Assembly (NCBI GenBank): GCA_963799975.1
Contig: CAWCZF010000006.1
Location: forward strand, 2,170,001-2,234,000
Source: Actinoallomurus sp963799975
GTDB taxonomy: Bacteria > Actinomycetota > Actinomycetes > Streptosporangiales > Streptosporangiaceae
Length of the DNA stretch: 64,000 nt
Direction: 5' to 3'
In this document: positions 46,402 to 55,108 of the stretch, one piece after another
How positions within the stretch are numbered: position 1 is the first letter of the stretch
How the letters are laid out: every line of letters starts with the position of its first letter
Notes under the pieces: generated by a model
What the model saw: the letters and a program-made list of their open reading frames with translations, nothing else
Told to the model about the DNA's origin: nothing
The model's database searches: none
Program-made: the position numbers and the translations under genes

Positions 46402-48798
46402 TCAGCGGCGCGCGTTCGCTCGGCGGGTCGGCTCGGCCGTGGCCGGGTCCTCCGGCCAGGGGTGGCGCGGATACCGGCCGCGCAGCTCCGCGCGTACGCT
46501 CCGGTAGCCCTCGCGCCAGAACGAGGCGAGGTCGGAGGTGACCGCGGCCGGCCGGCCCGCGGGTGAGAGCAGGTGGATCACCAGTGGCACGCCCGCGACG
46601 AGCGGGGCGCGCTGCCAGCCGAACAGTTCCTGGAGCTTGACGGCGAGCACCGGCCGCTCGGCCGCGTAGTCGATCCGGATCCGCGAGCCGCTGGGCACCG
46701 TGATCCGCTCCGGCGCGACCTCGTCGAGCCGCGCCGCGCACTGCCAGGGCAGCAGGCCGCGCAGCGCGGCGGCGACGTCGAGACGTGCCAGGCCGGCCCG
46801 GTCGCGTGCGGCGGCGGACAGGTCGAGGGAGTCGAGCAGCGCGTCGTCGTCCATGGCCGGCCAGGGCGGGCCGAGCACGCGGTGGCAGAACGCCAGCCGC
46901 GAACGCAGCGCCGCCGCGTCGCGTGTCCACCGCAGCAGGCCGAGGCCCTCGCGGCGCAGTCCCTCGCGCAGGGCCGCGCGTACCAGGGAGGGATCGGGGC
47001 GGGCGAGCGGCAAGGCGGAGAGCTCGATCGCGCCGAGGCGTTCGACGCGGCGAGCGACGACGTCGCCGTCGCGCCAGGCGACCTCCTCCTCGGCCACCAC
47101 GCCGGCGGCGAGCCGCGCCGTGCGCTCCGTGATCGGGACGGCGAGGCGGATCCGGGCCGACGCCGCGCCCGCCGGGCGGTCGGCGTCCGCTATCGCCAGC
47201 CACTCGGCGCCGGCCAGCCGGGACCCGCGCGCGGGTACGGCGGCGGTGCCGGAGGCCATCAGGTAGCCGCCCTCGCGAGCGCGCGCGACCCGCTCGGGAA
47301 AGGCGAGGGCGACCACGACGCCCGCGGCGGTCTCCTCGTCCACCCCGGTACGCGCGGCGTCGGGCACCGCGCGCCGCAGCCGTCGTACCTCCTCGCGCCA
47401 CTGCCGGTCGTGCCGCCGCGACCGCCACTCGGTCACGAGGTCGTCGCCGGTACGCCGGTCATCCGAGAGCAGCGCCACGACCTCGGCGACGAGCGGTCCC
47501 GCGTGCTCGGCGCCGTCGAGCAGGGCACGGGCGAGCCGCGGGTGCACGCCGACCCCTGCCATCCGGCGGCCACGCGCGGTCGCGCGGCCCTCCTCGTCCA
47601 CGGCGCCGATCGCCCGCAGGGTCTCCCGCGCGGCCCGCATCGCCGCCGGCGGCGGCGCGTCCAGCAGCGCGAGCCCGTCCGCGCCCGGATCACCCCAGCA
47701 CGACGCCTGGAGCGCGAACCCGGTCAGGTCGGCCAGCTCGATCTCGGGCCGCGGGCGCTCGGGCAGCCGCGCGTGCGCGGCCTGGGACCAGCAGCGGTAG
47801 ACCCGGCCGGGTGCCTCGCGCCCGGCGCGGCCGGCCCGCTGGTCCGCCGTCGCCCGCGACGCGCGTACGGTGGCCAGCGCGCCGAGGCCGCGTGCGTGGT
47901 CCATGCGCGGCTCGCGCGACAGCCCGGCGTCCACGACGGCGCGTACGCCGGGGATCGTCAGGCTCGACTCGGCGACGGACGTGGCGAGCACCACCCGGGC
48001 AGGTCCGGTCTCGCGCGGCCGCAGCGCGCGGTCCTGCACCTCGGCCGGGGCGCGCCCGTGCAGCTGGAGCACGTCGAGTCCGGCGAGCGCGCCCGCCACC
48101 CGCGCCAGTTCGCGCGCGCCGGGCAGGAAGCACAGCACGTCGCCGTCTCCGTCCGCGAGGGCGCGGCGCACCGTGCGCGCGACGTGGTCCAGGAGCGCCG
48201 GGTCGACCGACATGCCGTGCGGCGGGCGTACGGGGACGGGCGGGGGCGCCCACAACGTCGCCAACGGGTGGGCCGCCGCGCCGGCCGTCACCACCGGTGC
48301 GCCGCCCAGAAGCCGTGACCACGGGCCGGTGTCGGCGGTGGCGGAGGCGGCGACGAGGCGCAGGTCCGGCCGCAGCGTCGCGCGTACGTCGAGGAGGAAG
48401 GCGAGGGCGGTGTCGGCGTCGAGGTGGCGTTCGTGGCACTCGTCGAGGATGACGACATCGGCGCGCAGGTCGGGATCGTGCTGGAGCCGCTGGAGGAGCA
48501 GTCCCGTGGTGACCACCTCGACCGTACGGCCGGGGCGCCGCTCACCGCGGATGGCGTACCCGACGCTCTCGCCGACCGGCTCGCCGAGCATCCAGGCCAT
48601 CCGGCGGGCGGCGGCGCGTGCGGCCATCCGGCGCGGCTCGGCCACGACCACGCGCCGCCCGGCCTCGGCGAGGACGAGCGGGACGAGCGTGGTCTTGCCG
48701 GTGCCCGGCGGCGCCGCCAGGACGGCCGTACCCGCGGAGTCGAGGGCGGCCAGCAGCGCGGGCAGCGCCGCCGAGACCGGCAGATCGTGGGAACGCAC
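46402..48798 (-). CDS. hrpB: ATP-dependent helicase HrpB
   Basis: 798 residues, the normal size. A DEAH/RHA-type superfamily 2 helicase: Walker A APPGTGKTTLVPLVL, Walker B VILDECHERHLD (DECH box), motif III SATAD, motif VI region QRAGRAGREAPG, a ratchet/winged-helix region and the HrpB-specific C-terminal domain (PWQCAARLDEVAPERITVPS, LLSPAGRPAAVTSDLASFW). The GTG at 48798 (VRSHDLPVSAALPAL) is the family start; a longer open frame exists upstream. Its RNA role in bacteria is poorly defined. Single gene. Confidence 0.95.
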   Translation of the reverse strand: MRSHDLPVSAALPALLAALDSAGTAVLAAPPGTGKTTLVPLVLAEAGRRVVVAEPRRMAARAAARRMAWMLGEPVGESVGYAIRGERRPGRTVEVVTTGLLLQRLQHDPDLRADVVILDECHERHLDADTALAFLLDVRATLRPDLRLVAASATADTGPWSRLLGGAPVVTAGAAAHPLATLWAPPPVPVRPPHGMSVDPALLDHVARTVRRALADGDGDVLCFLPGARELARVAGALAGLDVLQLHGRAPAEVQDRALRPRETGPARVVLATSVAESSLTIPGVRAVVDAGLSREPRMDHARGLGALATVRASRATADQRAGRAGREAPGRVYRCWSQAAHARLPERPRPEIELADLTGFALQASCWGDPGADGLALLDAPPPAAMRAARETLRAIGAVDEEGRATARGRRMAGVGVHPRLARALLDGAEHAGPLVAEVVALLSDDRRTGDDLVTEWRSRRHDRQWREEVRRLRRAVPDAARTGVDEETAAGVVVALAFPERVARAREGGYLMASGTAAVPARGSRLAGAEWLAIADADRPAGAASARIRLAVPITERTARLAAGVVAEEEVAWRDGDVVARRVERLGAIELSALPLARPDPSLVRAALREGLRREGLGLLRWTRDAAALRSRLAFCHRVLGPPWPAMDDDALLDSLDLSAAARDRAGLARLDVAAALRGLLPWQCAARLDEVAPERITVPSGSRIRIDYAAERPVLAVKLQELFGWQRAPLVAGVPLVIHLLSPAGRPAAVTSDLASFWREGYRSVRAELRGRYPRHPWPEDPATAEPTRRANARR

Positions 48799-48862
48799 CG
48801 CACCAGTCTCGCCGAAGCCGCGCCGTCCCGCGCTCGGCGGGACCCGGCACCGCGGCCCGGTG

Positions 48863-50245
48863 TCAGCCGCGCGGGTCCGGCTCGGCCGGCGCGCCGTCGA
48901 GGATCCGCAGCGTGCGTACGGCCCGGTCACGCGCCGTACGGTCGTTCCGGCGGCACGCGGCGGCGCGTACGGCGAGGGCGGCGTTCGGCAGCCGTACGGA
49001 CCGCCATTCGCGGTCGAGCAGCAGCGCGACGGTCAAGAGCAGCTCGGCGGCCTGGGCGAGCGGCGCGTCCGGTTCTTCGGCCGTACGCTCGACGGCGCTG
49101 AGGATGGCGTCCTGCTCCACGAAGAGCCAGGTCCGCGCCGCCTCACGGGACATGCGGCGCACGGCGGGCGGCGGGCCGCCGGTGCGGTCGGGCCACGAGA
49201 CGCAACAGGCGACGCCGAGGGCGCGCGCCGCGTGACGCGCGGCGGCCAGGTAGTGGACGATCAGCCCGACCAGCGCGCCGGCCCGCTCACCCGGGCGGCC
49301 GGGGCGGTCCAGCGCGAACGCGCGAAGCAGGTGGTGGTAGCGGTAGCGACCGGGCCCGGTGCACTCCAGCAGGCTCAGGTCGGTCAGCGTCTCCAGAAGG
49401 TCGTCCGCGCGCTGGTGGTGCAGCCCGAGCGCCGCGCAGGCCGCGCCGGTGGAGAAGCCGGGGCCGTCGGCGAGCGCGAGCAACCGGAACGCTCGCGCCT
49501 CGTCGGCGGCGAGCAGGTCATGGCCGCGGCGAAAGCACGCGACCGCGGCGGGCAGTTCGTCCACCCGGCCGCACAAGAGGCGGCGCGCCAGCACGCCGAT
49601 CCCCGGCGACGGCCGCGCCGACAGCCATCCGCCGGCGCCGCGGATCGCCAGCGGGAGGAATCCGCACGCCGCGACCAGGTCGAGCGCCGCGCCGCGCTCG
49701 GCCGCCACCCGATCCGCCCCGGCCGCGCTCGCGAGTAAGGCCATGGCCTCGTCCGGTTCGAGCACGTCGAGGTCGAGGTGGGACGCCCCGGGCAGGGCCG
49801 CCATCGTGGCCCGGCTCGTCACCAGCGCCGCCGATCCCGGCGCGCCCGGCAGCAGCGGCCGTACCTGCGCGGGAGATCGCGCGTCGTCCAGGAGCACCAG
49901 AACGGGCCGCGCGGCCAGCTCCGAGCGATAGAGCGCCGCACGTTCGTCCGCGGCGTCGGGCACGTCGCGCCGTCCGAGCGCGCGCAGCAGCCCGCCGAGC
50001 ACGGCGTACGGCTCGGCGGGGCGGGCGGCCGTCCCGCGCAGGTTCACGTACAGCCGGCCGCCGCAGAAGCGCCGCCGCAGGGAGTGCGCGACGTGTACGG
50101 CCAGAGCGGTCTTGCCGACGCCGCCCATCCCGCTGACGGCGGCGACGGGCGAGGTTCGGGCCGGTGTGAGCGCGGCGGCCAGTTCGGCGACGGCGCCCCT
50201 GCGGCCGGTGAAGTCGCCGGAGTCCGGCGGCAGCCGGTACAGCAT
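48863..50245 (-). CDS. AfsR-like NB-ARC NTPase lacking a DNA-binding domain
   Basis: 460 residues. ATG at 50245 after AGGAG. The N-terminal segment RLPPDSGDFTGRRGAVAELA is the sequence that normally joins the SARP DNA-binding and NB-ARC parts of AfsR regulators. Walker A is SGMGGVGKTALAVHVAHSL; the Walker B region is VLVLLDDARSPAQVRPLLP; a GLPL-like CGFLPLAI and winged-helix part follow. The usual N-terminal SARP domain and C-terminal TPR array are absent, so it is a stand-alone signalling NTPase, perhaps acting on a separate SARP. The upstream region carries heptamer repeats of SARP-operator form and a 12-base hairpin. It lies downstream of an XRE regulator on the same strand. Confidence 0.82.
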   Translation of the reverse strand: MLYRLPPDSGDFTGRRGAVAELAAALTPARTSPVAAVSGMGGVGKTALAVHVAHSLRRRFCGGRLYVNLRGTAARPAEPYAVLGGLLRALGRRDVPDAADERAALYRSELAARPVLVLLDDARSPAQVRPLLPGAPGSAALVTSRATMAALPGASHLDLDVLEPDEAMALLASAAGADRVAAERGAALDLVAACGFLPLAIRGAGGWLSARPSPGIGVLARRLLCGRVDELPAAVACFRRGHDLLAADEARAFRLLALADGPGFSTGAACAALGLHHQRADDLLETLTDLSLLECTGPGRYRYHHLLRAFALDRPGRPGERAGALVGLIVHYLAAARHAARALGVACCVSWPDRTGGPPPAVRRMSREAARTWLFVEQDAILSAVERTAEEPDAPLAQAAELLLTVALLLDREWRSVRLPNAALAVRAAACRRNDRTARDRAVRTLRILDGAPAEPDPRG

Positions 50246-50299
50246 GCGGGCTCCTACGGACGGCGTCGCGACTACCTGGAGCAATGCCGGAAATGCAGA

Positions 50300-50333
50300 G
50301 CCCTGCACCGGTCCGTCACCTCCGGTGCAGGGC
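50300..50333 (-). terminator. hairpin between XRE regulator and NB-ARC gene
   Basis: A perfect 12-base stem (GCCCTGCACCGG, 10-base loop, exact complement). It lies 55 bases upstream of the NB-ARC start, so it could end the XRE transcript or act as an attenuator in the leader of the NB-ARC gene. Confidence 0.55.
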
Positions 50334-50469
50334 CCTCGGCCGCCCGGCCGGTACGGCCTGGGCGACCACCCCCGTCCTCGCCCGGGGAACGCAGCGGCAC
50401 TGGTCTCCGGGCGACTGTCCGGGCCTTTACCCCCTCGGCCCGTCCATGGGTGAGACTCTGCCGGGTCGC

Positions 50470-50502
50470 GATCAACGCCGGATCAACATCGGATCAACGC
50501 CC
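50470..50502 (-). promoter_or_regulatory. three direct heptamer repeats, SARP-operator-like
   Basis: On the minus strand the heptamer GTTGATC occurs three times at exact 11-base spacing (spacers CGAT and CGGC). Eight to nine bases after the last copy comes CAGAGT, a possible -10. This matches the known layout of SARP binding sites: 11-base-periodic heptamers ending eight bases before the -10. It is in the 309-base gap upstream of the AfsR-like NTPase gene. Confidence 0.55.
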
Positions 50503-50554
50503 CGTCCTCGCGGATGGCATCGGGTGCGGAGCGCCCGCGCCACTCCGGATGCGG

Positions 50555-51763
50555 TCATGCTCCTTCGTCGCGCGCCACGCCCCCCTCAAGCAGGCGCGCA
50601 GCGCGGTCTCGCAGGCGCGCCGACCCGAGCCGCTTCCCGTCCGCCTCCAGGTCAAGTGCCACCCTGACGAGCTGACCTGGCTCATCACCCTGGATGTAGG
50701 CCAGCCCGAGCTGGTAGCGGAACTCAGCCGCCCACTCCGAACCGCGCATCCCCGCCGGCAGGTCGTCCAGCCCGGCCGCCAGATGCTCCACGGCCGACTC
50801 GGTCCAGCGCCGGTCATGGTCTCCGAGGTAGAGATACGCAAGGCCGGTCTCCAGCGTGAAAAAGCCCGGCTCCAGGTAGTAGTACTCCCAAGGCCGGGCC
50901 CCGGCCGCGTCGATGCTCGTCACGGCCTCGCGCCCCTCGTTGAGCCGCCGCTCCGCCGCCCGCTCGTCACCGGCCAGCGCCAGGGCACGCGCTTCCTGGA
51001 ACAGGTCATACACCCTGCCTGGGCCCACTCGCTCCCGCTGCGCGGCCTGGGACAGCCCGATCATCGGCCCGACCTGCCTGAGCTGCTCGGCGAGGTACGC
51101 GCGCCACGAAAGCACGGTCCCGGCTAAATTCCGGTCATTTACCTCAGCGGCGTGCTCGGCCGCGCGGTCTAGGGCCCCGCGCGCACCACGCGAGTCACCG
51201 GTCGCGATGCCCAGCCAGCCCGCGTACTGGAACCACTGCGCCGCAACGTCCACCAGCTCCGGCCGCACCGCACCACGGGCCTCGGCCACCAGGCCGGTCA
51301 GCACCGCGAGCTGGGGCCCGACGGTCTCCAGCACCGGCCCGGATCCGACAACGTCCTCCAAACGGCGCAGGCCGGCGAGCACCGCGGCCAGCGCCTCCAC
51401 CGTGCCGCGATCGACGAGAGCCGGACGCGCGCTCACGGCCGCCAGCCGCTCCCGGTCGACCCCGCCGTCCCCGCCGAGCAGCCACGGCGACACCGGCCGA
51501 TCCGTCACGCCGAACAGCGTCGGCTCGTCCATCCCGAACACGTGGCAGTAGCGACGGCGGTAGTCCGTTCCCTGCGCGTGGTCTCCCCGTTCGTACTGCC
51601 TGACCATGTCGACGAGTTGCCGCACCTCGGGCAACCGGTCCCGGCCCGGCGCGGCGCGTAACCGGGCCGCGAGCTGCGACCGCGACCAGCCCCGGTCCTC
51701 CCGCTCGGCCCGCAGCCGCGCGCCTAGCTCGACGCGCCACCGCACCCGCGCCCGATTCGCCAC
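50555..51763 (-). CDS. XRE-family regulator with TPR-like C-terminal domain
   Basis: 402 residues from GTG 51763 (AAAGGTGG six bases upstream; a longer frame to 51823 is less likely). The N-terminal helix-turn-helix is ELGARLRAEREDRGWSRSQL to QLVDMVRQYERGDHAQGTDY. The remaining 300 residues are helical repeats of the kind found in the many actinomycete XRE/TPR regulators (QWFQYAGWLGIATGDSRGAR, DLFQEARALALAGDERAAE). Ligand and targets unknown; such proteins often respond to peptides or nutrient state. It is followed by the AfsR-like NTPase gene on the same strand, with a 309-base gap carrying regulatory repeats. Confidence 0.88.
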   Translation of the reverse strand: MANRARVRWRVELGARLRAEREDRGWSRSQLAARLRAAPGRDRLPEVRQLVDMVRQYERGDHAQGTDYRRRYCHVFGMDEPTLFGVTDRPVSPWLLGGDGGVDRERLAAVSARPALVDRGTVEALAAVLAGLRRLEDVVGSGPVLETVGPQLAVLTGLVAEARGAVRPELVDVAAQWFQYAGWLGIATGDSRGARGALDRAAEHAAEVNDRNLAGTVLSWRAYLAEQLRQVGPMIGLSQAAQRERVGPGRVYDLFQEARALALAGDERAAERRLNEGREAVTSIDAAGARPWEYYYLEPGFFTLETGLAYLYLGDHDRRWTESAVEHLAAGLDDLPAGMRGSEWAAEFRYQLGLAYIQGDEPGQLVRVALDLEADGKRLGSARLRDRAARLLEGGVARDEGA

Positions 51764-51926
51764 GGCTCGCCACCTTTCGACCCTACGCTTCCACCCGTCT
51801 ACCCAGAGTCTCCACTCCTCCATCCTGTGGCGTCGGCCCTTCGCCGTTCACAACGAGCTGACCATGGCGCTCACGACCCTTGCCGTCATACGGTGAGCGC
51901 CGGCCCGCCCGCGAGATCGCCGGCTC

Positions 51927-53027
51927 CTACAGGTAGAAGCCGGTTCCGGCGGGTGGTGGCGGGGTGAGGCCGCCGCGCCCGTCGCGGAGTGCGTACAGCT
52001 CGGCGAGCGTCGCGCCGTTGGCGGCCACCTCGTGACCGGGGCCGAGCCACGCCGCGGCCTCGGCCGGTGACAGGCGGCCCAGCTCGATCTGGGCCAGGCA
52101 CCGCCCGGGCCGTACGAGCGCCGGGTGCAGGGTGGCGAGCGGCTCGTTGGTCGTGATGGCGACGAGCACGTCGCGGCCCTGGCCGAGCAGGCCGTCGGTG
52201 AGGTTGAGCAGACGTGAGAGGCCCTGGCCGGTGGCGTCCTTGGCGTCGCCGCCGATCAGCTCCCCGCAGTCCTCGACGACGAGCAGCCGCCAGCGCCGGT
52301 CCTCGTCGTCGCCGTCCTCGCCGACCGCGACCTCCATGAGGTACGCGGGGTCGCCGAACAGCACCTCGGGGTCCAGCACGCAGTCGACCTGGCACCATTT
52401 ACGCCACTCTCGGGCCAGTGCGCGCAGAGCGGTGGTCTTGCCGGTGCCCGGCGGGCCGTGCAGGAGCACCAGCCGGCCGCCGACGTCGTCCGGTGTCAGC
52501 GCGGTGAGCCGGTCGACCTCGGCCGCCGCGCCCGCCGCGTAGTTGTCGCGGATCTCCGGCCAGGCCGCGGCCGTGATGGCGCGCTGGCGGCGGGACGCCC
52601 CGTGCCTGCCCTTGTGCCAAAAGCCCATGTCCACCCGGTCCTCGCCCGGGGGCGCGGGTTCGACGGCGTCGCGTACCGCCTCCTCCATCACCGCGGCGCA
52701 CAGTTCGTCGGTGACGGCGGTCACGTCGACCGAGCCGTCGCCGCCGCGCCAGCGCGTGGACAGCAGCGTCCAGCCGTCGCCGCGTGCCAGGACCGTCTCG
52801 CGGTTCTCCTGGCGCGCGGTGCGCATCACCCGCGCGCGTACGGGCCGCAGCAGCGCCTCGGGCCGGATCCGCTCCAGCCGGCGGGACCGCGCGTACGGCT
52901 GCCGCCCGGCCGCGAACGCCTCCAGGGCCAGCACGTCGATCACGTCGCCGACCGAGTCGGTCGTGTCGAGCTGGAACACCACGGAAGGCTCCGGCTCGAC
53001 CTCATCGATCAGCACGAAATCGGACAT
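51927..53027 (-). CDS. DUF5925 domain AAA ATPase
   Basis: 366 residues. The N-terminal 160 residues match the actinobacterial DUF5925 region (MSDFVLIDEVEPEPSVVFQL). The C-terminal AAA domain has Walker A VLLHGPPGTGKTTALRALA, Walker B RLLVVEDCGELI, sensor-1 VLVAITTNEPLATL and an arginine-finger-like HPALVRPGRC. Such ATPases remodel protein substrates; partner unknown. The start is ATG 53027 with a weak ribosome site. It stands alone between the acyl-CoA ligase gene and the XRE regulator. Confidence 0.88.
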   Translation of the reverse strand: MSDFVLIDEVEPEPSVVFQLDTTDSVGDVIDVLALEAFAAGRQPYARSRRLERIRPEALLRPVRARVMRTARQENRETVLARGDGWTLLSTRWRGGDGSVDVTAVTDELCAAVMEEAVRDAVEPAPPGEDRVDMGFWHKGRHGASRRQRAITAAAWPEIRDNYAAGAAAEVDRLTALTPDDVGGRLVLLHGPPGTGKTTALRALAREWRKWCQVDCVLDPEVLFGDPAYLMEVAVGEDGDDEDRRWRLLVVEDCGELIGGDAKDATGQGLSRLLNLTDGLLGQGRDVLVAITTNEPLATLHPALVRPGRCLAQIELGRLSPAEAAAWLGPGHEVAANGATLAELYALRDGRGGLTPPPPAGTGFYL

Positions 53028-53068
53028 GTGTCAATGATCCGTGTGCCCGTACGCCGGCGTCCACCGAA

Positions 53069-54604
53069 TTACCCGCCGCCGGCCCAGTACTCCTCTTTCA
53101 GCAGGCGCTTGTAGAGCTTGCCCGTCGGGTGGCGGGGCAGCGAGGCGCGGAAGTCGACCGTACGCGGGCACTTGTAGTGCGCGAGCCGCTCGCGGCAGTG
53201 CTCGATCAGCTCGCGTTCCAGCTCCGGGCCCGCGTCATCCGGATCGACCGGCTGGACCACGGCCTTGACCGACTCGCCCATCTCCGCGTCCGGGACGCCG
53301 ATCACCGCGGCGTCGGCGACCTTCGGGTGGACGGCCAGGGCGTTCTCCGCCTCCTGCGGGTAGATGTTCACGCCGCCGCTGATGATCATGTACGAGAGTC
53401 GGTCGGTCAGGTAGAGGAAGCCGTCCTCGTCCACGTGCCCGACGTCGCCGAGCGTGGTCCAGCCACGGCCGAGCGGGTCGCGCGAGGACGCCGTCTTGCC
53501 CGGGTCGTCGTGGTACTCGAACCGCGGTCCGCCGGAGAAATAGAGGACGCCGGTACGGCCGCGCGGCAGCTCGCCGCCCTGCTCGTCGCAGACGTGGACC
53601 TCGCCGACGAGCGGGCGGCCGACGGTGCCCGGGTGCTCCAACCACGTACGGGAGTCGGCGTAGACGAAGCAGTTGCCCTCGGTGCCCGCGTAGTACTCGT
53701 GCAGCACCGGCCCCCACCAGCGGATCATCTGCTCCTTCACCTCGACGGGGCAGGGCGCGGCGGCGTGCACCGCGTACCGCAGGCTCGACAGGTCGCGGGC
53801 GGCGCGGGTCTCCTCCGGCAGCTTGAGCATCCGGATGAACATGGTCGGCACCCACTGGCTGTGCGTGACGCGGTGGCGCTCGATCGCCCGCAGCGCCTCC
53901 TCGGCGTCGAACCGCTCCATCACCACGACCGTCGCGCCGAAGCGGTGGAAGGTGAGGCAGTAGCGCAGCGGCGCCGCGTGGTACAGCGGCGCGGGCGACA
54001 GGTACACCGACTCCTCGTCCGGCGCGAACAGGGCCGACACCAACTGGTAGAGCATGTTCGGCCTGCCCATCGGCGCGGCCGGCAGGGGCGGCTTGACGCC
54101 CTTCGGCCGCCCCGTCGTGCCGGAGGAGTAGAGCATGTCCGCGCCCTCGCACTCGTCCTCGATCGGCGTGGGCGGGTGCGCGGCGATGCTCTCCTCATAC
54201 GACGCGAACCCCGGTGCGACGCCGTCGAGCATGAGCCGCAGCTCGACTCCCGGCGTACGGCCGGCCACCGCGGCCGCCACGTCCCGCAGCCGGGCGGAGG
54301 AGACGAAGACGCGGGCGCCGCAGTTGCCGACGATGTACGCGAGCTCGTCCGCGCCGAGGCGCGAGCTGATCGCGGTGTAGTACAGCCCGGAGCGCTGCGC
54401 CGCCCAGGCGACGGCCAGGAACGAGCGGTGGTTCTCCAGCATGAAGGCGAGGTGGTCGCCGGGACGCAGCCCCGCGGCACGCAGCAGGCGGGCGAGCCGG
54501 TTCGACTCCTCATCCAGCTCGCGGAACGTCACGACCTCGCCCGAGCCCGCCATGATCACGGCCGGCTTGTCGGGCGTCCGCGCCGCGACCTGTCCCAGGT
54601 GCAC
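53069..54604 (-). CDS. acyl-CoA synthetase (AMP-binding, FadD4-like) 1
   Basis: 511 residues, GTG start. An ANL-superfamily ligase that activates a carboxylic acid to its CoA thioester through an acyl-adenylate. The P-loop motif is MLYSSGTTGRPKGVKP; the second motif is HEYYAGTEGNCFVYADS; the hinge region is YLTDRLSYMIISGGVNIYPQ; the catalytic lysine is in HPTGKLYKRLLKEEYW. It is 50% or so like the second ligase in the cluster by eye. The substrate may be a fatty, aromatic or steroid side-chain acid. It is the last gene of the group regulated with the TetR gene at 57304. Confidence 0.93.
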   Translation of the reverse strand: MHLGQVAARTPDKPAVIMAGSGEVVTFRELDEESNRLARLLRAAGLRPGDHLAFMLENHRSFLAVAWAAQRSGLYYTAISSRLGADELAYIVGNCGARVFVSSARLRDVAAAVAGRTPGVELRLMLDGVAPGFASYEESIAAHPPTPIEDECEGADMLYSSGTTGRPKGVKPPLPAAPMGRPNMLYQLVSALFAPDEESVYLSPAPLYHAAPLRYCLTFHRFGATVVVMERFDAEEALRAIERHRVTHSQWVPTMFIRMLKLPEETRAARDLSSLRYAVHAAAPCPVEVKEQMIRWWGPVLHEYYAGTEGNCFVYADSRTWLEHPGTVGRPLVGEVHVCDEQGGELPRGRTGVLYFSGGPRFEYHDDPGKTASSRDPLGRGWTTLGDVGHVDEDGFLYLTDRLSYMIISGGVNIYPQEAENALAVHPKVADAAVIGVPDAEMGESVKAVVQPVDPDDAGPELERELIEHCRERLAHYKCPRTVDFRASLPRHPTGKLYKRLLKEEYWAGGG

Positions 54605-54664
54605 GAACCGAACGCTACTCGGTCCGGCCGCGGCGGCGGAAGCCGTCCGGCACCGGAGGCGTCC

Positions 54665-55009
54665 TCAGGCGTCCTGCGTGAGCCCGATGACGTTGCCGTC
54701 CTGGTCCGTCACGGTGGCGATCAGCTTGCCGCCGCCGACGTCGCGTACGTCCTGCTTGGTCTCCGCGCCCGCCTCGAGCAGCTCCTGGAGGGTGGCCTTG
54801 ATGTCGCTCACGTGGTGGTAGGCGATCGGCCCGGTCGAGCCCTGCCGGTGGCCGTTCGGGTCCAGGCCGATGTCCTGGCCGCCGACCTTGTAGCCGACGT
54901 AGTACGGCGCGTCCGCGTACGGCTCGACGCCGAGCAGCCCGGTGTAGAGCGCCTTGGCCTTCTCGAGGTCCGTCACCGGGTAGATGATCGTTTGAATGCC
55001 CTTGTTCAT
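54665..55009 (-). CDS. VOC-superfamily (glyoxalase-like) protein
   Basis: 114 residues after GAGGAG. The two beta-alpha-beta-beta-beta modules of vicinal-oxygen-chelate proteins are visible: GIQTIIYPVTDLEKAKALYT and AYHHVSDIKATLQELLEAGA, ending ATVTDQDGNVIGLTQDA. Metal ligands are only partly kept (His in YHHVSD; the usual second Glu appears as a Gln or Asp), so it may be a binding protein rather than an enzyme. It lies between the two acyl-CoA ligase genes on the same strand. Confidence 0.88.
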   Translation of the reverse strand: MNKGIQTIIYPVTDLEKAKALYTGLLGVEPYADAPYYVGYKVGGQDIGLDPNGHRQGSTGPIAYHHVSDIKATLQELLEAGAETKQDVRDVGGGKLIATVTDQDGNVIGLTQDA

Positions 55010-55108
55010 GGTGTTTCTCCTCGTCAGGGGTGGTGCGGAGCGGTTCCTGCTCCATGCCGACCACGCTACGGGCCGCCGGTCCGGCGGCGCTTCTTCATTC
55101 CTGACCGA

